A stretch of DNA of 64,000 nt from positions 1 through 64,000 of the forward strand of contig DIFQ01000089.1 in assembly GCA_002419215.1 (NCBI GenBank), in the 5' to 3' direction. Below are positions 26,789-35,057 of this stretch, piece after piece. The notes under the pieces were generated by a model. The model searched no databases. It was not told where the DNA came from and saw nothing but the letters and a program-made list of their open reading frames with translations. Source of the stretch: Syntrophaceae bacterium UBA5744. Lineage in GTDB: Bacteria > Desulfobacterota > Syntrophia > Syntrophales > UBA2192. The position numbers and the translations under genes are program-made. Every line of letters starts with the position of its first letter. Position 1 is the stretch's first letter.

Positions 26789-27047
26789 GCGGCGTAGTCA
26801 TCTCTTGCGTAGGACCCCGGAAAAGCCGGGCGTTCTCGATCTTTGTCCGGGGGAAAACCCCTGAAGGCAGAAGTTAAGAAGCTTTGAAGTTAAGAAGTTG
26901 GGCGGATCGGAGAGCAAGCAAATGGCCGCAGGCTTATCCACGTTTTCCACCTTCTCGACTTCACAACTTCAAGATTTGTACGGGGCGCCCCGTTTCTCCT
27001 CCCGGGCAATCACGAAGCCGTCATCTTGTTTGTGGCCGATTGCGCCT
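26789..27047. repeat. cheW-cheR gap with family C array and palindromes
   Basis: Contains CCCGG-AAAAG-CCGGG (26815-26829), an octamer array (GAAGTTAA, GAAGCTTT, GAAGTTAA, GAAGTTGG from 26872), a looser inverted arm (CTTCTCGA, CTTCACAA, CTTCAAGA near 26950), and a perfect 14-bp palindrome ACGGGGCGCCCCGT at 26980. No gene is seen. It could end or slow the transcript between cheW and cheR. Confidence 0.65.
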
Positions 27048-27563
27048 TCAGGCCAGGTGACGGATCGCGACGAGATCCTCGCTGTTGAGCACCTTGTCGA
27101 TATCGAGCAGGATCTTGATCCCGCCGGCCGCCTTGGCCATACCCAGGATGAAATCCGTGTTGAGCCGCACCCCGAAGGTGGGCGTGTTTTCAATGTCGGC
27201 CCCCCGGATGTTGAGGACCTCCGAGACGGCGTCGACGACGATGCCCATCATCACGTGGCCCTGAGCGCCTGCGACCTCCACGACGATGATGCAGGTGCGT
27301 TCCGTGCAGGCCGCGGCCTCCAGGCCGAAGCGAAGCCGCAGGTCCACGACGGGGATCACCTTCCCGCGAAGGTTGATCACGCCCTTGACGAACCCGGGGG
27401 TCTGGGGAACGTGGGTCACTGCCATCATGCCGATGATCTCCTTGACCTTCAGAATGCCGATCCCGTATTCCTCGCCGGCAAGCGAAAAGGTCAGGTATTT
27501 ACCTTCCCTTGCCGGGATCCCGGCAAGGGTTCTTTCCTGTATTCCCATCGGTTCCGCCTGCAT
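27048..27563 (-). CDS. cheW: Chemotaxis adaptor CheW
   Basis: Couples chemoreceptors to CheA in the signalling array. The 171 residues carry the double beta-barrel CheW fold with the conserved GVINLRGKVIPVVDLRLRFG segment and IVVDAVSEVLNI. An N-terminal tail of about 20 residues precedes the domain. The ATG at 27563 is taken rather than the adjacent GTG at 27566; a GGGAGG site is upstream. It is second in the cluster, after the HTH-receiver regulator. Confidence 0.93.
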   Translation of the reverse strand: MQAEPMGIQERTLAGIPAREGKYLTFSLAGEEYGIGILKVKEIIGMMAVTHVPQTPGFVKGVINLRGKVIPVVDLRLRFGLEAAACTERTCIIVVEVAGAQGHVMMGIVVDAVSEVLNIRGADIENTPTFGVRLNTDFILGMAKAAGGIKILLDIDKVLNSEDLVAIRHLA

Positions 27564-27661
27564 CACGCACGTGCCTCCCTGTCATCCCTGCATCCGTATT
27601 CCGATCGAGACTCCGCCCGAACCAAACCCATTTGATCGAGAGGCGGAAACGCCGGCTGAGA

Positions 27662-28315
27662 CTAAGACCGCGCCTGGATCCCGTTGCTTGCTTCGACGCT
27701 GATGTCGAGGGCCTTCACGATCGTGTCGTAGAGCTTCTTCACATCGACGGGCTTCGTCATGTAGTCGAGGAACTTGCCCCGCTCGTCCTCGGTGAGATAC
27801 TCCGGGTAACCCGTCAGGATGATGATCTGGATGTCCCGGTGCATTTTGCGGATCTTTTCTGCAAGTTCGAGACCATTGAGGTTGGGCATGACGATGTCGA
27901 GCAGGATCAGGTCCGGCTTCTCCTCGCCGATTTGCAGGACCGCTTCGAGACCGTTTGCATAGGTCTTCAGGGTGCAGTGCCTGTTGAGGCCCAGGCCCTC
28001 GAAGGCGTTCTCAATGAAGGTCAGGATATTCTCGTCGTCGTCGATGGCCATGACGAGTTTCTTGTGGGACGGCCCCTTGGACGACGTCTTGCCGGCCTCC
28101 GCCGCCCCGGGGTCTGCCCCCCGCAGTTTGTCGAGGGGCATGTCGCCGAAACCGAACTCCCGCTTGAGCCGTTCCACCTCCGACAGCGGGATTTTGAGAT
28201 GCTTACCCACCTTGTATCCCTTTACCATCCCCTCTTTCACCCAGCGGTAGATGGTGACCCGGTTGACGTTGAAAAAATCGGCCACCTCGGACGTGGAGAA
28301 GAACATTTTTGCCAT
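27662..28315 (-). CDS. HTH (excisionase-type)-receiver response regulator
   Basis: 217 residues in reversed domain order. Residues 1-50 are a MerR/excisionase-like HTH (MFFSTSEVADFFNVNRVTIYRW, broken only by length limits here), then a linker of about 35 residues, then a receiver (acid cluster 92-94, phosphoacceptor D140 in LILLDIVMPNLNG, T168, K188). ATG 28315 is preferred to GTG 28345 because GAGAGGTG lies just before it. A sigma-28-type promoter lies 76 bases upstream. It heads the chemotaxis genes and may regulate them or anchor a receiver to DNA. The targets are unknown. Confidence 0.85.
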   Translation of the reverse strand: MAKMFFSTSEVADFFNVNRVTIYRWVKEGMVKGYKVGKHLKIPLSEVERLKREFGFGDMPLDKLRGADPGAAEAGKTSSKGPSHKKLVMAIDDDENILTFIENAFEGLGLNRHCTLKTYANGLEAVLQIGEEKPDLILLDIVMPNLNGLELAEKIRKMHRDIQIIILTGYPEYLTEDERGKFLDYMTKPVDVKKLYDTIVKALDISVEASNGIQARS

Positions 28316-28390
28316 GGAACACCTCTCGATTTGGGTTTGGTTCACAATACTATAGCAACATATAAATCCTGTGCAACAACTGCACTTGTT

Positions 28391-28417
28391 TTATCGACAG
28401 GAAGCAAAGAAACTTTA
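28391..28417 (-). promoter_or_regulatory. Sigma-28 promoter for the HTH-receiver gene and chemotaxis cluster
   Basis: On the minus strand: TAAAGTTT, 11 bases, GTCGATAA. This matches the FliA consensus (TAAAGTTT-N11-GCCGATAA) with one mismatch and the standard spacing. The start site would be near 28385, about 70 bases before the ATG at 28315. It probably drives at least the regulator and cheW. Confidence 0.8.
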
Positions 28418-28658
28418 GGGCAAAAGAAAGGGTACAGGGCACAGGGGCCAGGGTTCAGGGGGTAAAGACTTTGAAGAAAATACCACCAAGGGAAGGGGTT
28501 TCCGAGGCAGACAGGAATCTGATGGGAAAAATCCGGCCCTTATTTAACTATCTAATTAATAATGGGGAAATTCGAGTGAGACGGAGGGGAAACGAACTAT
28601 CAGAAGGGTGGAACACCCTGTACCCTGTACCCTGTACCCTGTACCCTGTACCCCTTCT
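28418..28658. repeat. Gap with inverted family B arms
   Basis: A left arm of GGGTACA, GGGCACA, GGGGCCA, GGGTTCA units (about 28430-28464) and a right arm of at least five perfect ACCCTGT units (28615-28654) flank about 150 bases of AT-richer, non-coding sequence. The right arm touches the stop codon of the diguanylate cyclase gene. I see no gene or terminator between the arms. Confidence 0.78.
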
Positions 28659-29372
28659 TCAAGATGCGGCGCTCTCCGATTCCGTCGGTTTGTGCCGTTG
28701 GCCCTGGCAGTCGAGCCGGTGAATCCGGCCGGGCCCTTTTTGCCTGGCGAGATGCATGGCCCCGTCGGCTGTCCAGACAAGCTCCCAGGGGTCGCGGGAG
28801 GACGCGAAATCGGCCTTTTTCAAGGTACTGACCCCGATGCTGACCGTCAGGGAGATTTCCTGGTCCCCGCACGTGAATCGGTGCCGGTGGAGACGGCTTC
28901 GGATGCGTTCGGCAGCCGTCCCGGCCGCCTTCTGCCCGGAAGAGCCCAGGAGGATGACAAACTCGTCACCGCCGAAACGCACCAGCACATCCTCTTTCCG
29001 GCACTGGGCCCTGAGCAGCAGGGCCGCATCCCGGAGGACCTTGTCGCCGATGAAATGGCCGAATCGGCCATTGCAGGCCTTGAAATCGTCGATATCGATG
29101 AAAAGACAGGACAGGGACGAGCCCGACCGCCTCGCCCGCGAGAATTCCTCCTCGAGGCGAGGCTGCAGATACCAGCGGTTGCAGAGGCCGGTAGTGGGGT
29201 CGACGAAGTTGATCTTCTCCAACTCCTCGGCCCGCGAGCGCAGTTTCAGGTTCTCGACCAGGAGTTCCTTGTTTTTCCGGGTCAGCGTCTTGTTGTTCTC
29301 GACGAGCCACTCGAAAAGGAAGTTTTTCTCGTCGAAATTCAGCGTGCCTCGGCCTCCCTCGCCGTCATCCAT
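28659..29372 (-). CDS. GGDEF diguanylate cyclase
   Basis: Makes c-di-GMP from two GTP. The 237 residues have a short N-terminal coiled coil (WLVENNKTLTRKNKELLVEN) and a GGDEF domain with an intact RFGGDEF active site (134-138). An allosteric inhibition site RKED (125-128) lies five residues ahead, so product feedback is expected. There is no membrane or receiver domain. A sigma-54 promoter lies about 60 bases upstream, which ties it to the flagellar regulon rather than to the sigma-28 chemotaxis genes. Confidence 0.92.
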   Translation of the reverse strand: MDDGEGGRGTLNFDEKNFLFEWLVENNKTLTRKNKELLVENLKLRSRAEELEKINFVDPTTGLCNRWYLQPRLEEEFSRARRSGSSLSCLFIDIDDFKACNGRFGHFIGDKVLRDAALLLRAQCRKEDVLVRFGGDEFVILLGSSGQKAAGTAAERIRSRLHRHRFTCGDQEISLTVSIGVSTLKKADFASSRDPWELVWTADGAMHLARQKGPGRIHRLDCQGQRHKPTESESAAS

Positions 29373-29430
29373 GATGGGTTTGCGACCCTCCCCTGCTCAA
29401 GTTGGAATCCAGTTTTTCCGATATAAGGTT

Positions 29431-29446
29431 AGCACATTCCGTGCCA
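29431..29446 (-). promoter_or_regulatory. Sigma-54 promoter for the diguanylate cyclase
   Basis: On the minus strand: TGGCAC, five bases, GTGCT, with GG and GC separated by 10 bases. One mismatch to the -12 consensus (GTGC for TTGC). The start would be near 29419, leaving a leader of about 45 bases. Confidence 0.65.
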
Positions 29447-29479
29447 CGGAAAGGCACCTGGGCCGGCCGGTAACAGATT

Positions 29480-29600
29480 GGAAGTTATGAAGTTAGGAAG
29501 CTAGGAAGCTATGAAAAGACTAAAGTCATATCCGGTGGATTTCGATTCAAATTCAATTTCCTAACTTCTGCTCTTCCTACCCTCTTAACTTCCGTCCTTT
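29480..29600. repeat. Family C inverted octamer element
   Basis: The left arm has GAAGTTAT, GAAGTTAG, GAAGCTAG, GAAGCTAT units; the right arm has complementary CTAACTTC, CTCTTCCTAC and CTTAACTTC units. The AT-rich core (29520-29560) has TAAAGTC and CGATTC spaced like a weak sigma-28 site, which I do not score. It fills the gap upstream of the TPR gene. Confidence 0.75.
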
Positions 29601-29609
29601 AGGGGTGAC

Positions 29610-30311
29610 ATGGACGAAGCAATCGTCAGGGAGCGAGCCTCCGAGATTTCCAGGACCCTGGGGAACTGCAAAAAGTTTCTCCACCAGGGCAACGTATACG
29701 CCTGCCTCAACGGCTTCAAGGAAGCCCTGGAGAAGACGCTTGTCACCCGCATGCTGCCCGCCGACGAAAAGGAAATCAAGGAGGCGGTCAATGACTTCCA
29801 GCGGCAGCTCATGACGAGCTCCGCGTTCAAGAACACCTTCGGCCCCGTCACATTCCACGACGATGATATCCAGTCCTCGCTCGCCTTCGTCCGACAGATG
29901 GTGCATGTCTCCGAGGAGGCGCTTGCAGAGAGCCTTGCCGGCGGGCAGGAAAGCCAGGAAAACCGCGCCCTCATGATCATGCGTCTCATCGACAAGGGGG
30001 AGCACGAAAAGGCCAGGGCACTCATCGGGAAGAACGAAGATCTCCTGAATTTCGTCCTGCACACCTACAATGCCGCCGGTATCCAGTCCCGCAAGGACGG
30101 GAACTTCGACAAGGCCATCCTCGAGTTCAAAAAGGCACTGGCCGTCGCTCCCGATGACGAGTCGATCCTCTACAACCTGGCCCGGATTCACATCGAAAAA
30201 GTGGCCTGGAAGCTGGCCGAGGAGTTCATCCGCGAGGCCCTCAAGATCAACCCCGCCTTCAAGGAGGGGCAACAGCTGTTGAACTACATCCAGGCGCACC
30301 GCACGTCATAG
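29610..30311 (+). CDS. TPR protein of unknown function
   Basis: A 233-residue soluble helical protein. The first 150 residues are alpha-helical without a recognised domain (a DUF-like region with KEALEKTLVTRMLPADEKEI). The last 80 hold two TPR units (YNAAGIQSRKDGNFDKAILE and LYNLARIHIEKVAWKLAEEF). An AGGGGTG site precedes the ATG. It lies between the chemotaxis and glycosylation regions and is isolated by repeats on both sides. The stop TAG is followed at once by a GAAGTTAA array. Confidence 0.75.
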   Translation: MDEAIVRERASEISRTLGNCKKFLHQGNVYACLNGFKEALEKTLVTRMLPADEKEIKEAVNDFQRQLMTSSAFKNTFGPVTFHDDDIQSSLAFVRQMVHVSEEALAESLAGGQESQENRALMIMRLIDKGEHEKARALIGKNEDLLNFVLHTYNAAGIQSRKDGNFDKAILEFKKALAVAPDDESILYNLARIHIEKVAWKLAEEFIREALKINPAFKEGQQLLNYIQAHRTS

Positions 30312-30665
30312 AAGTTAAGAAGTTGGGAAGTTAAGAAGCTCGGAAGTTAGGAACGAAGAAAGGGAAAATTTTTCCCTGACATCCTAAAATTACCCGCCCC
30401 CCGAGGATGAGTCAGCCTCTCCAAGCCCGCTCAATAAACTGCGCTGAGACAACCGCTCTCCATGATAATGTGTTGCACATCAACAACTTACGTCTTTCAG
30501 TTTTCCCCGCCCCTGAATCCTGGACCCTGAACCCTTTACCCTGGCATCCATGGCACAGCCGTTGCTACCCCTGGCAGCATCGGACGGGTCCCGTCAAGAG
30601 GGGTTCCGTTCAACTTTCCCGGCCTTCGGCCGAATAGAATGTTAGCGGGACTGCATCGGAGCGAA
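30308..30665. other. 354-base gene-free region upstream of the glycosylation island
   Basis: Begins with five 8-bp units (GAAGTTAA, GAAGTTGG, GAAGTTAA, GAAGCTCG, GAAGTTAG; 30312-30351), then a hairpin AGGGAAAA-T-TTTTCCCT (30361-30377) that may end the TPR transcript. A family B arm (CCCTGAA, CCCTGGA, CCCTTTA units, 30514-30544) precedes the sigma-54 promoter at 30551. No ORF has a ribosome-binding site. Confidence 0.7.
30551..30566 (+). promoter_or_regulatory. Sigma-54 promoter for the legionaminic acid operon
   Basis: TGGCAC, five bases, TTGCT: a perfect -24/-12 match with GG and GC 10 bases apart. The expected start is near 30577, about 90 bases before legB. It probably drives legB to the methyltransferase-TPR gene, all close-packed on this strand. 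Confidence 0.83.
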
Positions 30666-31679
30666 ATGCCGAAAAGAAATTTCTCGTGGAAAAACAAGCG
30701 CGTCCTCGTGACCGGCGCCTGCGGTTTCATCGGAAGCCACCTGGCTGAGCGGCTTGCGGCCGCAGGGGCCCGGGTGCGCGCCCTGGTCTTCTACCACCCG
30801 CAGGGCAGCTGGGGCTGGCTCGACAGCCTCCCCGGGGAAACCCTGGCGACCCTGGAGGTCGTCCCCGGCGATGTGCGGGACGCCCAGGCCATGCGCCAGG
30901 CGGTGAAAGGCATGGACGCCGTGTTCCACCTCGCGGCCCTGATCGGAATCCCGTACAGCTATCACGCGCCCGAGTCCTACGTGGACACGAACGTCAAGGG
31001 CACGCTGAACGTCCTCCTGGCGGCGAGGGACCTGGGCACGCCGCGCCTGCTGGTGACATCCACATCGGAGGTCTACGGCACGGCAAAATTCGTCCCCATC
31101 GATGAGTCGCACCCCCTGCAGGGCCAGTCGCCCTACTCGGCCACCAAGATCGGCGCCGACCGACTGGCGGAGTCCTTTTTCCGGTCGTTCAGCCTGCCGG
31201 TGACCACGGTGAGGCCTTTCAACACCTACGGTCCCAGGCAGTCGTCCCGGGCCGTCATCCCGACGATCATCACGCAGCTCCTGGCCGGGCATCGCGAGAT
31301 CCGCCTGGGCTCACTCGAGCCGACCCGCGACTTCGTCTACGTGAAAGACACGGTGGAGGGGTTTGTCCGGATTGCCGAGTCGGAGACCTCTCTCGGCGAG
31401 GAGATCAACATCGCCACGGGAACGGAAATCTCCGTCGGGGAACTCGCCGGGGAGCTCATTCGGCAGATCAACCCGAAGGCCCGCATCGTGTGCGAGAAGC
31501 GCCGCATACGGCCCGAAAACGGCGAAGTGGAGCGGCTCTGCGGGAGCAACGACAAAATCCGCCGTCTCACGGGCTGGCAGCCCCGAACCTCGCTGGAGAA
31601 GGGACTTGAGGAGACCATCCACTGGTTTGCCGGCAACGGAAACGGCGACAGCCGCAAGGCTCACCTGTATCACATTTGA
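30666..31679 (+). CDS. legB: LegB-like nucleotide-sugar 4,6-dehydratase
   Basis: An extended short-chain dehydrogenase/epimerase of 337 residues. It has the NAD motif TGACGFIGSHL, the catalytic YxxxK pair in SPYSATKIGAD, and the sugar-binding RPFNTYGPRQSSRAVIPTI segment. With LegC and PtmE next to it, the expected reaction is GDP-GlcNAc to the 4-keto-6-deoxy sugar, the first committed step to legionaminic acid. ATG 30666 follows GGAG; an upstream in-frame ATG at 30639 lacks a site. It is the first gene of the sigma-54-driven island. Confidence 0.88.
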   Translation: MPKRNFSWKNKRVLVTGACGFIGSHLAERLAAAGARVRALVFYHPQGSWGWLDSLPGETLATLEVVPGDVRDAQAMRQAVKGMDAVFHLAALIGIPYSYHAPESYVDTNVKGTLNVLLAARDLGTPRLLVTSTSEVYGTAKFVPIDESHPLQGQSPYSATKIGADRLAESFFRSFSLPVTTVRPFNTYGPRQSSRAVIPTIITQLLAGHREIRLGSLEPTRDFVYVKDTVEGFVRIAESETSLGEEINIATGTEISVGELAGELIRQINPKARIVCEKRRIRPENGEVERLCGSNDKIRRLTGWQPRTSLEKGLEETIHWFAGNGNGDSRKAHLYHI

Positions 31680-31688
31680 CGGATTGCC

Positions 31689-32876
31689 ATGACGAAACCC
31701 TGTTACCTCGATGACCCCAATCTCGGCGAACTCGAGAAGAGCTACCTGAACCGCTGCATCGATTCCACGTTCGTGTCCACGTTCGGGCCCTTCGTCCCGG
31801 AGTTCGAGGCAGCCTTCGCCCGTTTCCTCGGCGCGCCGGGGGCCGTCTCCGTGCAGAGTGGCACGGCGGGGCTCCACCTGGCGCTCCACGAGCTGGGCCT
31901 CGGGCCCGGCGACGAGGTGCTGGTCCCCGCGCTGACCTTCGTCGCCTCGGCAAACCCCGTGAGCTACACGGGCGCCCGGCCCGTCTTCGTCGATGTCGAC
32001 GCCGCAACATGGAACATGGAGCCCGACGACGCGGAGCTTCGCATCTCCGAGCGGACACGGGCCATGGTGATCGTGCACCTCTACGGACGCATCTGCGAAA
32101 TGGAGCGGCTGGAGGAAATCGCCCGGCGCCACAACCTGTGCATTATCGAGGACGCCACGGAAGCCCTGGGCTCCCGATACAAGGGCCGACCCGCCGGCAC
32201 GCTGGGCGACCTGGGTGTCTTCAGCTTCAACGGCAACAAGCTCATCACGACGGGCGGAGGAGGCATGGTCGTCGGGCGCGACCCGCAGCGGCTGAGCCAC
32301 ATCCGGTTCCTGGCCAACCAGGCCCGGCGCGAAGGGGCCGGCTATTTCCACCCCGAGATCGGCTTCAACTACCGGATGACGAACCTGGAGGCGTCCCTCG
32401 GGCTCGCGCAGATGCAGCGCCTGCACGAGTTCATCGAGACGAAGCGCCGGATCCACGGCATCTACGCAGAGGCGTTCCGCGACGTCGGGGAGCTGCAGCT
32501 CCAGGCACCCTGCGAGGGCGCCGACGACGTCGTCTGGCTCAACGCCGTCACGATCGACACGGCACACACCGGGACAGGGATCCCGGAGATCATGGAAACG
32601 CTGAAGCAGCGAGGGATCCCCACGCGAAGGCTCTTCATGCCCCTCGTGTGCTTCCCTCCCTATTTCGAAGGGCGCCGGGAGGAGGCCTACCCGCGGGCCG
32701 TCCGGCTCTACAACGAGGGCCTCTGCCTGCCCTCTTCCACGCTCAACACCGCCGGGGGCATCCGCCGGGCCGCAGAAGGGCTCAAGGGCCTCCTGGTGAA
32801 GAGACGCCCGCGGCCTGCCCTCGTTAGCGCCCGGACGGCAGGGGCCGCAAGCGCCATGACGGGAGGTTCCCGATGA
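31689..32876 (+). CDS. legC: LegC-like aminotransferase (DegT/DnrJ/EryC1)
   Basis: A PLP-dependent sugar aminotransferase of 395 residues that would convert the 4-keto sugar made by LegB into the 4-amino sugar. The PLP lysine is K184 in SFNGNKLITTGGG; SVQSGTAGLHLAL and EDATEALGSRYKG are characteristic. It begins 9 bases after legB, and its stop overlaps the start of ptmE (ATGA), so expression is coupled. Confidence 0.9.
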   Translation: MTKPCYLDDPNLGELEKSYLNRCIDSTFVSTFGPFVPEFEAAFARFLGAPGAVSVQSGTAGLHLALHELGLGPGDEVLVPALTFVASANPVSYTGARPVFVDVDAATWNMEPDDAELRISERTRAMVIVHLYGRICEMERLEEIARRHNLCIIEDATEALGSRYKGRPAGTLGDLGVFSFNGNKLITTGGGGMVVGRDPQRLSHIRFLANQARREGAGYFHPEIGFNYRMTNLEASLGLAQMQRLHEFIETKRRIHGIYAEAFRDVGELQLQAPCEGADDVVWLNAVTIDTAHTGTGIPEIMETLKQRGIPTRRLFMPLVCFPPYFEGRREEAYPRAVRLYNEGLCLPSSTLNTAGGIRRAAEGLKGLLVKRRPRPALVSARTAGAASAMTGGSR

Positions 32877-33949
32877 CCATCGCCGAATACGAACAGGTCC
32901 TCGTCGGCAAGGACATCCCGATCATCGATGCCGTCAAGATCATGAACACGCATCCCATGCAGATCCTCATCGTCGCCGACGACCGGAGGAAGCTGCTCGG
33001 TGTCGTGACCGACGGCGACGTGCGCCGGGCCCTGCTGGACAGCCGGAGCTTCTCCGAGCCGGTGGAAGCCATCATGACGCGAAACCCCGTGACGCTGCGC
33101 AACCCCCCCGACAAGCACCAGGCCATCCAGTTGATGAAAAAGCACGACATCCGCCACATCCCGCTCACGGACGGCGAGGGCCGCATCGCCGGCATCCTGC
33201 TGTGGAGGGATTTCTACCAGAACGGCGACGTCGACGTTCTGGAAAAAACGAGCCCCGTCTTCATCATGGCAGGCGGAAAGGGGAAACGGCTGGATGTCTT
33301 CACGAAGATCCTCCCGAAGCCGCTCATCCCCGTGGGCGACAAGCCCATCATCGAGCACATCATGGATCACTTTCACCGCTTCGGGTTCCAGCGCTTCCTC
33401 CTGTCGCTCAACTACAAGGCGGAGATGATCCGGCTCTACTTCGCCGACAACGGCCAGCGCGGCTACCAGGTCGAGTACCTGCAGGAGAAGGATCCCCTGG
33501 GAACGGCGGGGTCGCTCGCCCTGGGCCGGGGCGTTCTCAACGAGACCTTCGTCGTCTCCAACTGCGACGTCCTCGTGGATGCCAACATGGAGCGGCTGCT
33601 GCAGTACCACAAGGAAAACTTCAACGACGCCACGATCCTGGGCATCATCCGCAACGTCGAGATCCCCTACGGCGTCCTGAAGACGAAGATGGCCGACGTG
33701 GAGGACATCATCGAAAAGCCCGAGTACCACTTCGTGATCAACTCGGGGATCTACGTCCTCGAGCCTCACCTGATCGATCTCATCGACGAAGGGCAGCGCG
33801 TCGACATGCCCGAACTGCTCCTCAAGGCCCGGAAGAAGGGCTTCAAGGTCCAGAGCTGCCCCATGACCTGCTCCTGGTTCGACGTGGGACAGTGGGGCGA
33901 GTACAAGCGGGCCATCCAGCACATGTCCTCCCTCGAGATCGAGCACTGA
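32873..33949 (+). CDS. ptmE: PtmE-like CBS-nucleotidyltransferase (GDP-sugar forming)
   Basis: A 358-residue two-part enzyme. Residues 1-120 are a CBS pair (IVADDRRKLLGVVTDGDVRR, KKHDIRHIPLTDGEGRIAGI). Residues 127-358 are a sugar-phosphate nucleotidyltransferase (MAGGKGKRLDVFTKILPKPL, where the family signature GGxGxR is kept). In Campylobacter jejuni PtmE makes GDP-glucosamine for legionaminic acid, and this domain pairing is distinctive. It marks the pathway as GDP-linked rather than UDP-linked. Confidence 0.88.
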   Translation: MTIAEYEQVLVGKDIPIIDAVKIMNTHPMQILIVADDRRKLLGVVTDGDVRRALLDSRSFSEPVEAIMTRNPVTLRNPPDKHQAIQLMKKHDIRHIPLTDGEGRIAGILLWRDFYQNGDVDVLEKTSPVFIMAGGKGKRLDVFTKILPKPLIPVGDKPIIEHIMDHFHRFGFQRFLLSLNYKAEMIRLYFADNGQRGYQVEYLQEKDPLGTAGSLALGRGVLNETFVVSNCDVLVDANMERLLQYHKENFNDATILGIIRNVEIPYGVLKTKMADVEDIIEKPEYHFVINSGIYVLEPHLIDLIDEGQRVDMPELLLKARKKGFKVQSCPMTCSWFDVGQWGEYKRAIQHMSSLEIEH

Positions 33950-34079
33950 AACCCGCGAAAGGAAACCTTGCCGTCCCGTCGTCGAAGGCCTGCCGGCCCG
34001 CCCCGGTATGCTTCCTGCAAAGAATTCATGGTTGAGGCTTCGTGCTCTCCATTTCGTTGAAGGTTCCTGAAACGGCGTG

Positions 34080-35057
34080 ATGGGAAAAAACACAAAACGA
34101 TACCGGGTGATCTTCTTCGGGCTCGGCTCCATCGGGTCGAGGCTCGCCCGTCTGGCGGCCGAACATCTCGGTCACGAGGTCTACGCCTTCCGGTCCCGCG
34201 GTGCGGCCGATTCGCCGCCGGGTGTCGTGAACATCAAGTCGGAGAAGGATCTGGCCGCTCTCTCTCCCGAGGTGGCCTTCATCACGAATCCCACGTCCCT
34301 GCACGTCGCCACGGCCCTTTCCTGCGCGGGCCGGGGCATGCACCTCTTCATCGAAAAGCCGCTCTCGGACCGCCTCGACGGGGTGGGCCGGCTGCTCCGC
34401 ATTGTCGCGCGCAGGGGCCTTGCCACCTACATAGGCTGCAATCTGCGGTTCGACCCGATGATTGCGCAGCTGAAATCGAGGCTTGCGGGCCGCGCCCCCT
34501 TCTGGGCCCGCGTGATCTGCTCGTCGCACCTGCCCTCATGGCGGCCTGCGCAGGACTACAGGCGCTCCTACAGCGCGAGCCGCAGGATGGGAGGGGGCGT
34601 GCTGCTCGACCTGATCCACGAGCCCGACTACTGCCACTTTCTCTTCGGGCCTATCGAGGCCCTCGAAGGGACGGTCGCGAAGGTGAGCGGCCTCGAGATC
34701 GAGACGGAAGACACGGCCGACATGATGTTGAGCCACAAATCCGGTGTGCGCACACAGGTCCACCTGGACTACTTCGGTCTCAGGACGCAGCGCAAAATCG
34801 AGGTCTTCGGCGACGCTTTCTACGCCGAGGCCGATCTTGCCGGGCGCACCCTGCTGTGGCTGGAAGACGGCCGGATGCGCACGAAGTCCTTCACTGCGCT
34901 GCACCGCGATGACACATACCGGGAGGAAATCCGCTACTTCTTCCGCTGCCTGGACCGGGGCGAAACCCCCATGAACAACCTGGAGGAACACCTCCAGGTT
35001 CTCAAGCCGGTCCTCGCGCTGCGGCGCAGGCAGGGGCTGGAAAAGGAACAACCATGA
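34080..35057 (+). CDS. Gfo/Idh/MocA-family oxidoreductase
   Basis: A 325-residue NAD(P)-dependent sugar dehydrogenase-type protein. The Rossmann motif is FFGLGSIGSRLARLA, and the EKP triad appears as FIEKPLSDRLDG. The conserved second-domain start is GGGVLLDLIHEPDY. ATG 34080 is used rather than the GTG directly before it; the ribosome-binding site is poor and a 130-base non-coding stretch precedes it. Its stop overlaps legF (ATGA). Genes of this family occur in Campylobacter ptm clusters, but the reaction here is not established. Confidence 0.82.
   Translation: MGKNTKRYRVIFFGLGSIGSRLARLAAEHLGHEVYAFRSRGAADSPPGVVNIKSEKDLAALSPEVAFITNPTSLHVATALSCAGRGMHLFIEKPLSDRLDGVGRLLRIVARRGLATYIGCNLRFDPMIAQLKSRLAGRAPFWARVICSSHLPSWRPAQDYRRSYSASRRMGGGVLLDLIHEPDYCHFLFGPIEALEGTVAKVSGLEIETEDTADMMLSHKSGVRTQVHLDYFGLRTQRKIEVFGDAFYAEADLAGRTLLWLEDGRMRTKSFTALHRDDTYREEIRYFFRCLDRGETPMNNLEEHLQVLKPVLALRRRQGLEKEQP

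Noticed and set aside
29525..29555. Possible sigma-28 site (TAAAGTC, 16 bases, TTCGATTC) before the TPR gene
   Set aside because: Only the CGAT centre of the -10 box matches and it lies in a repeat core; too weak.
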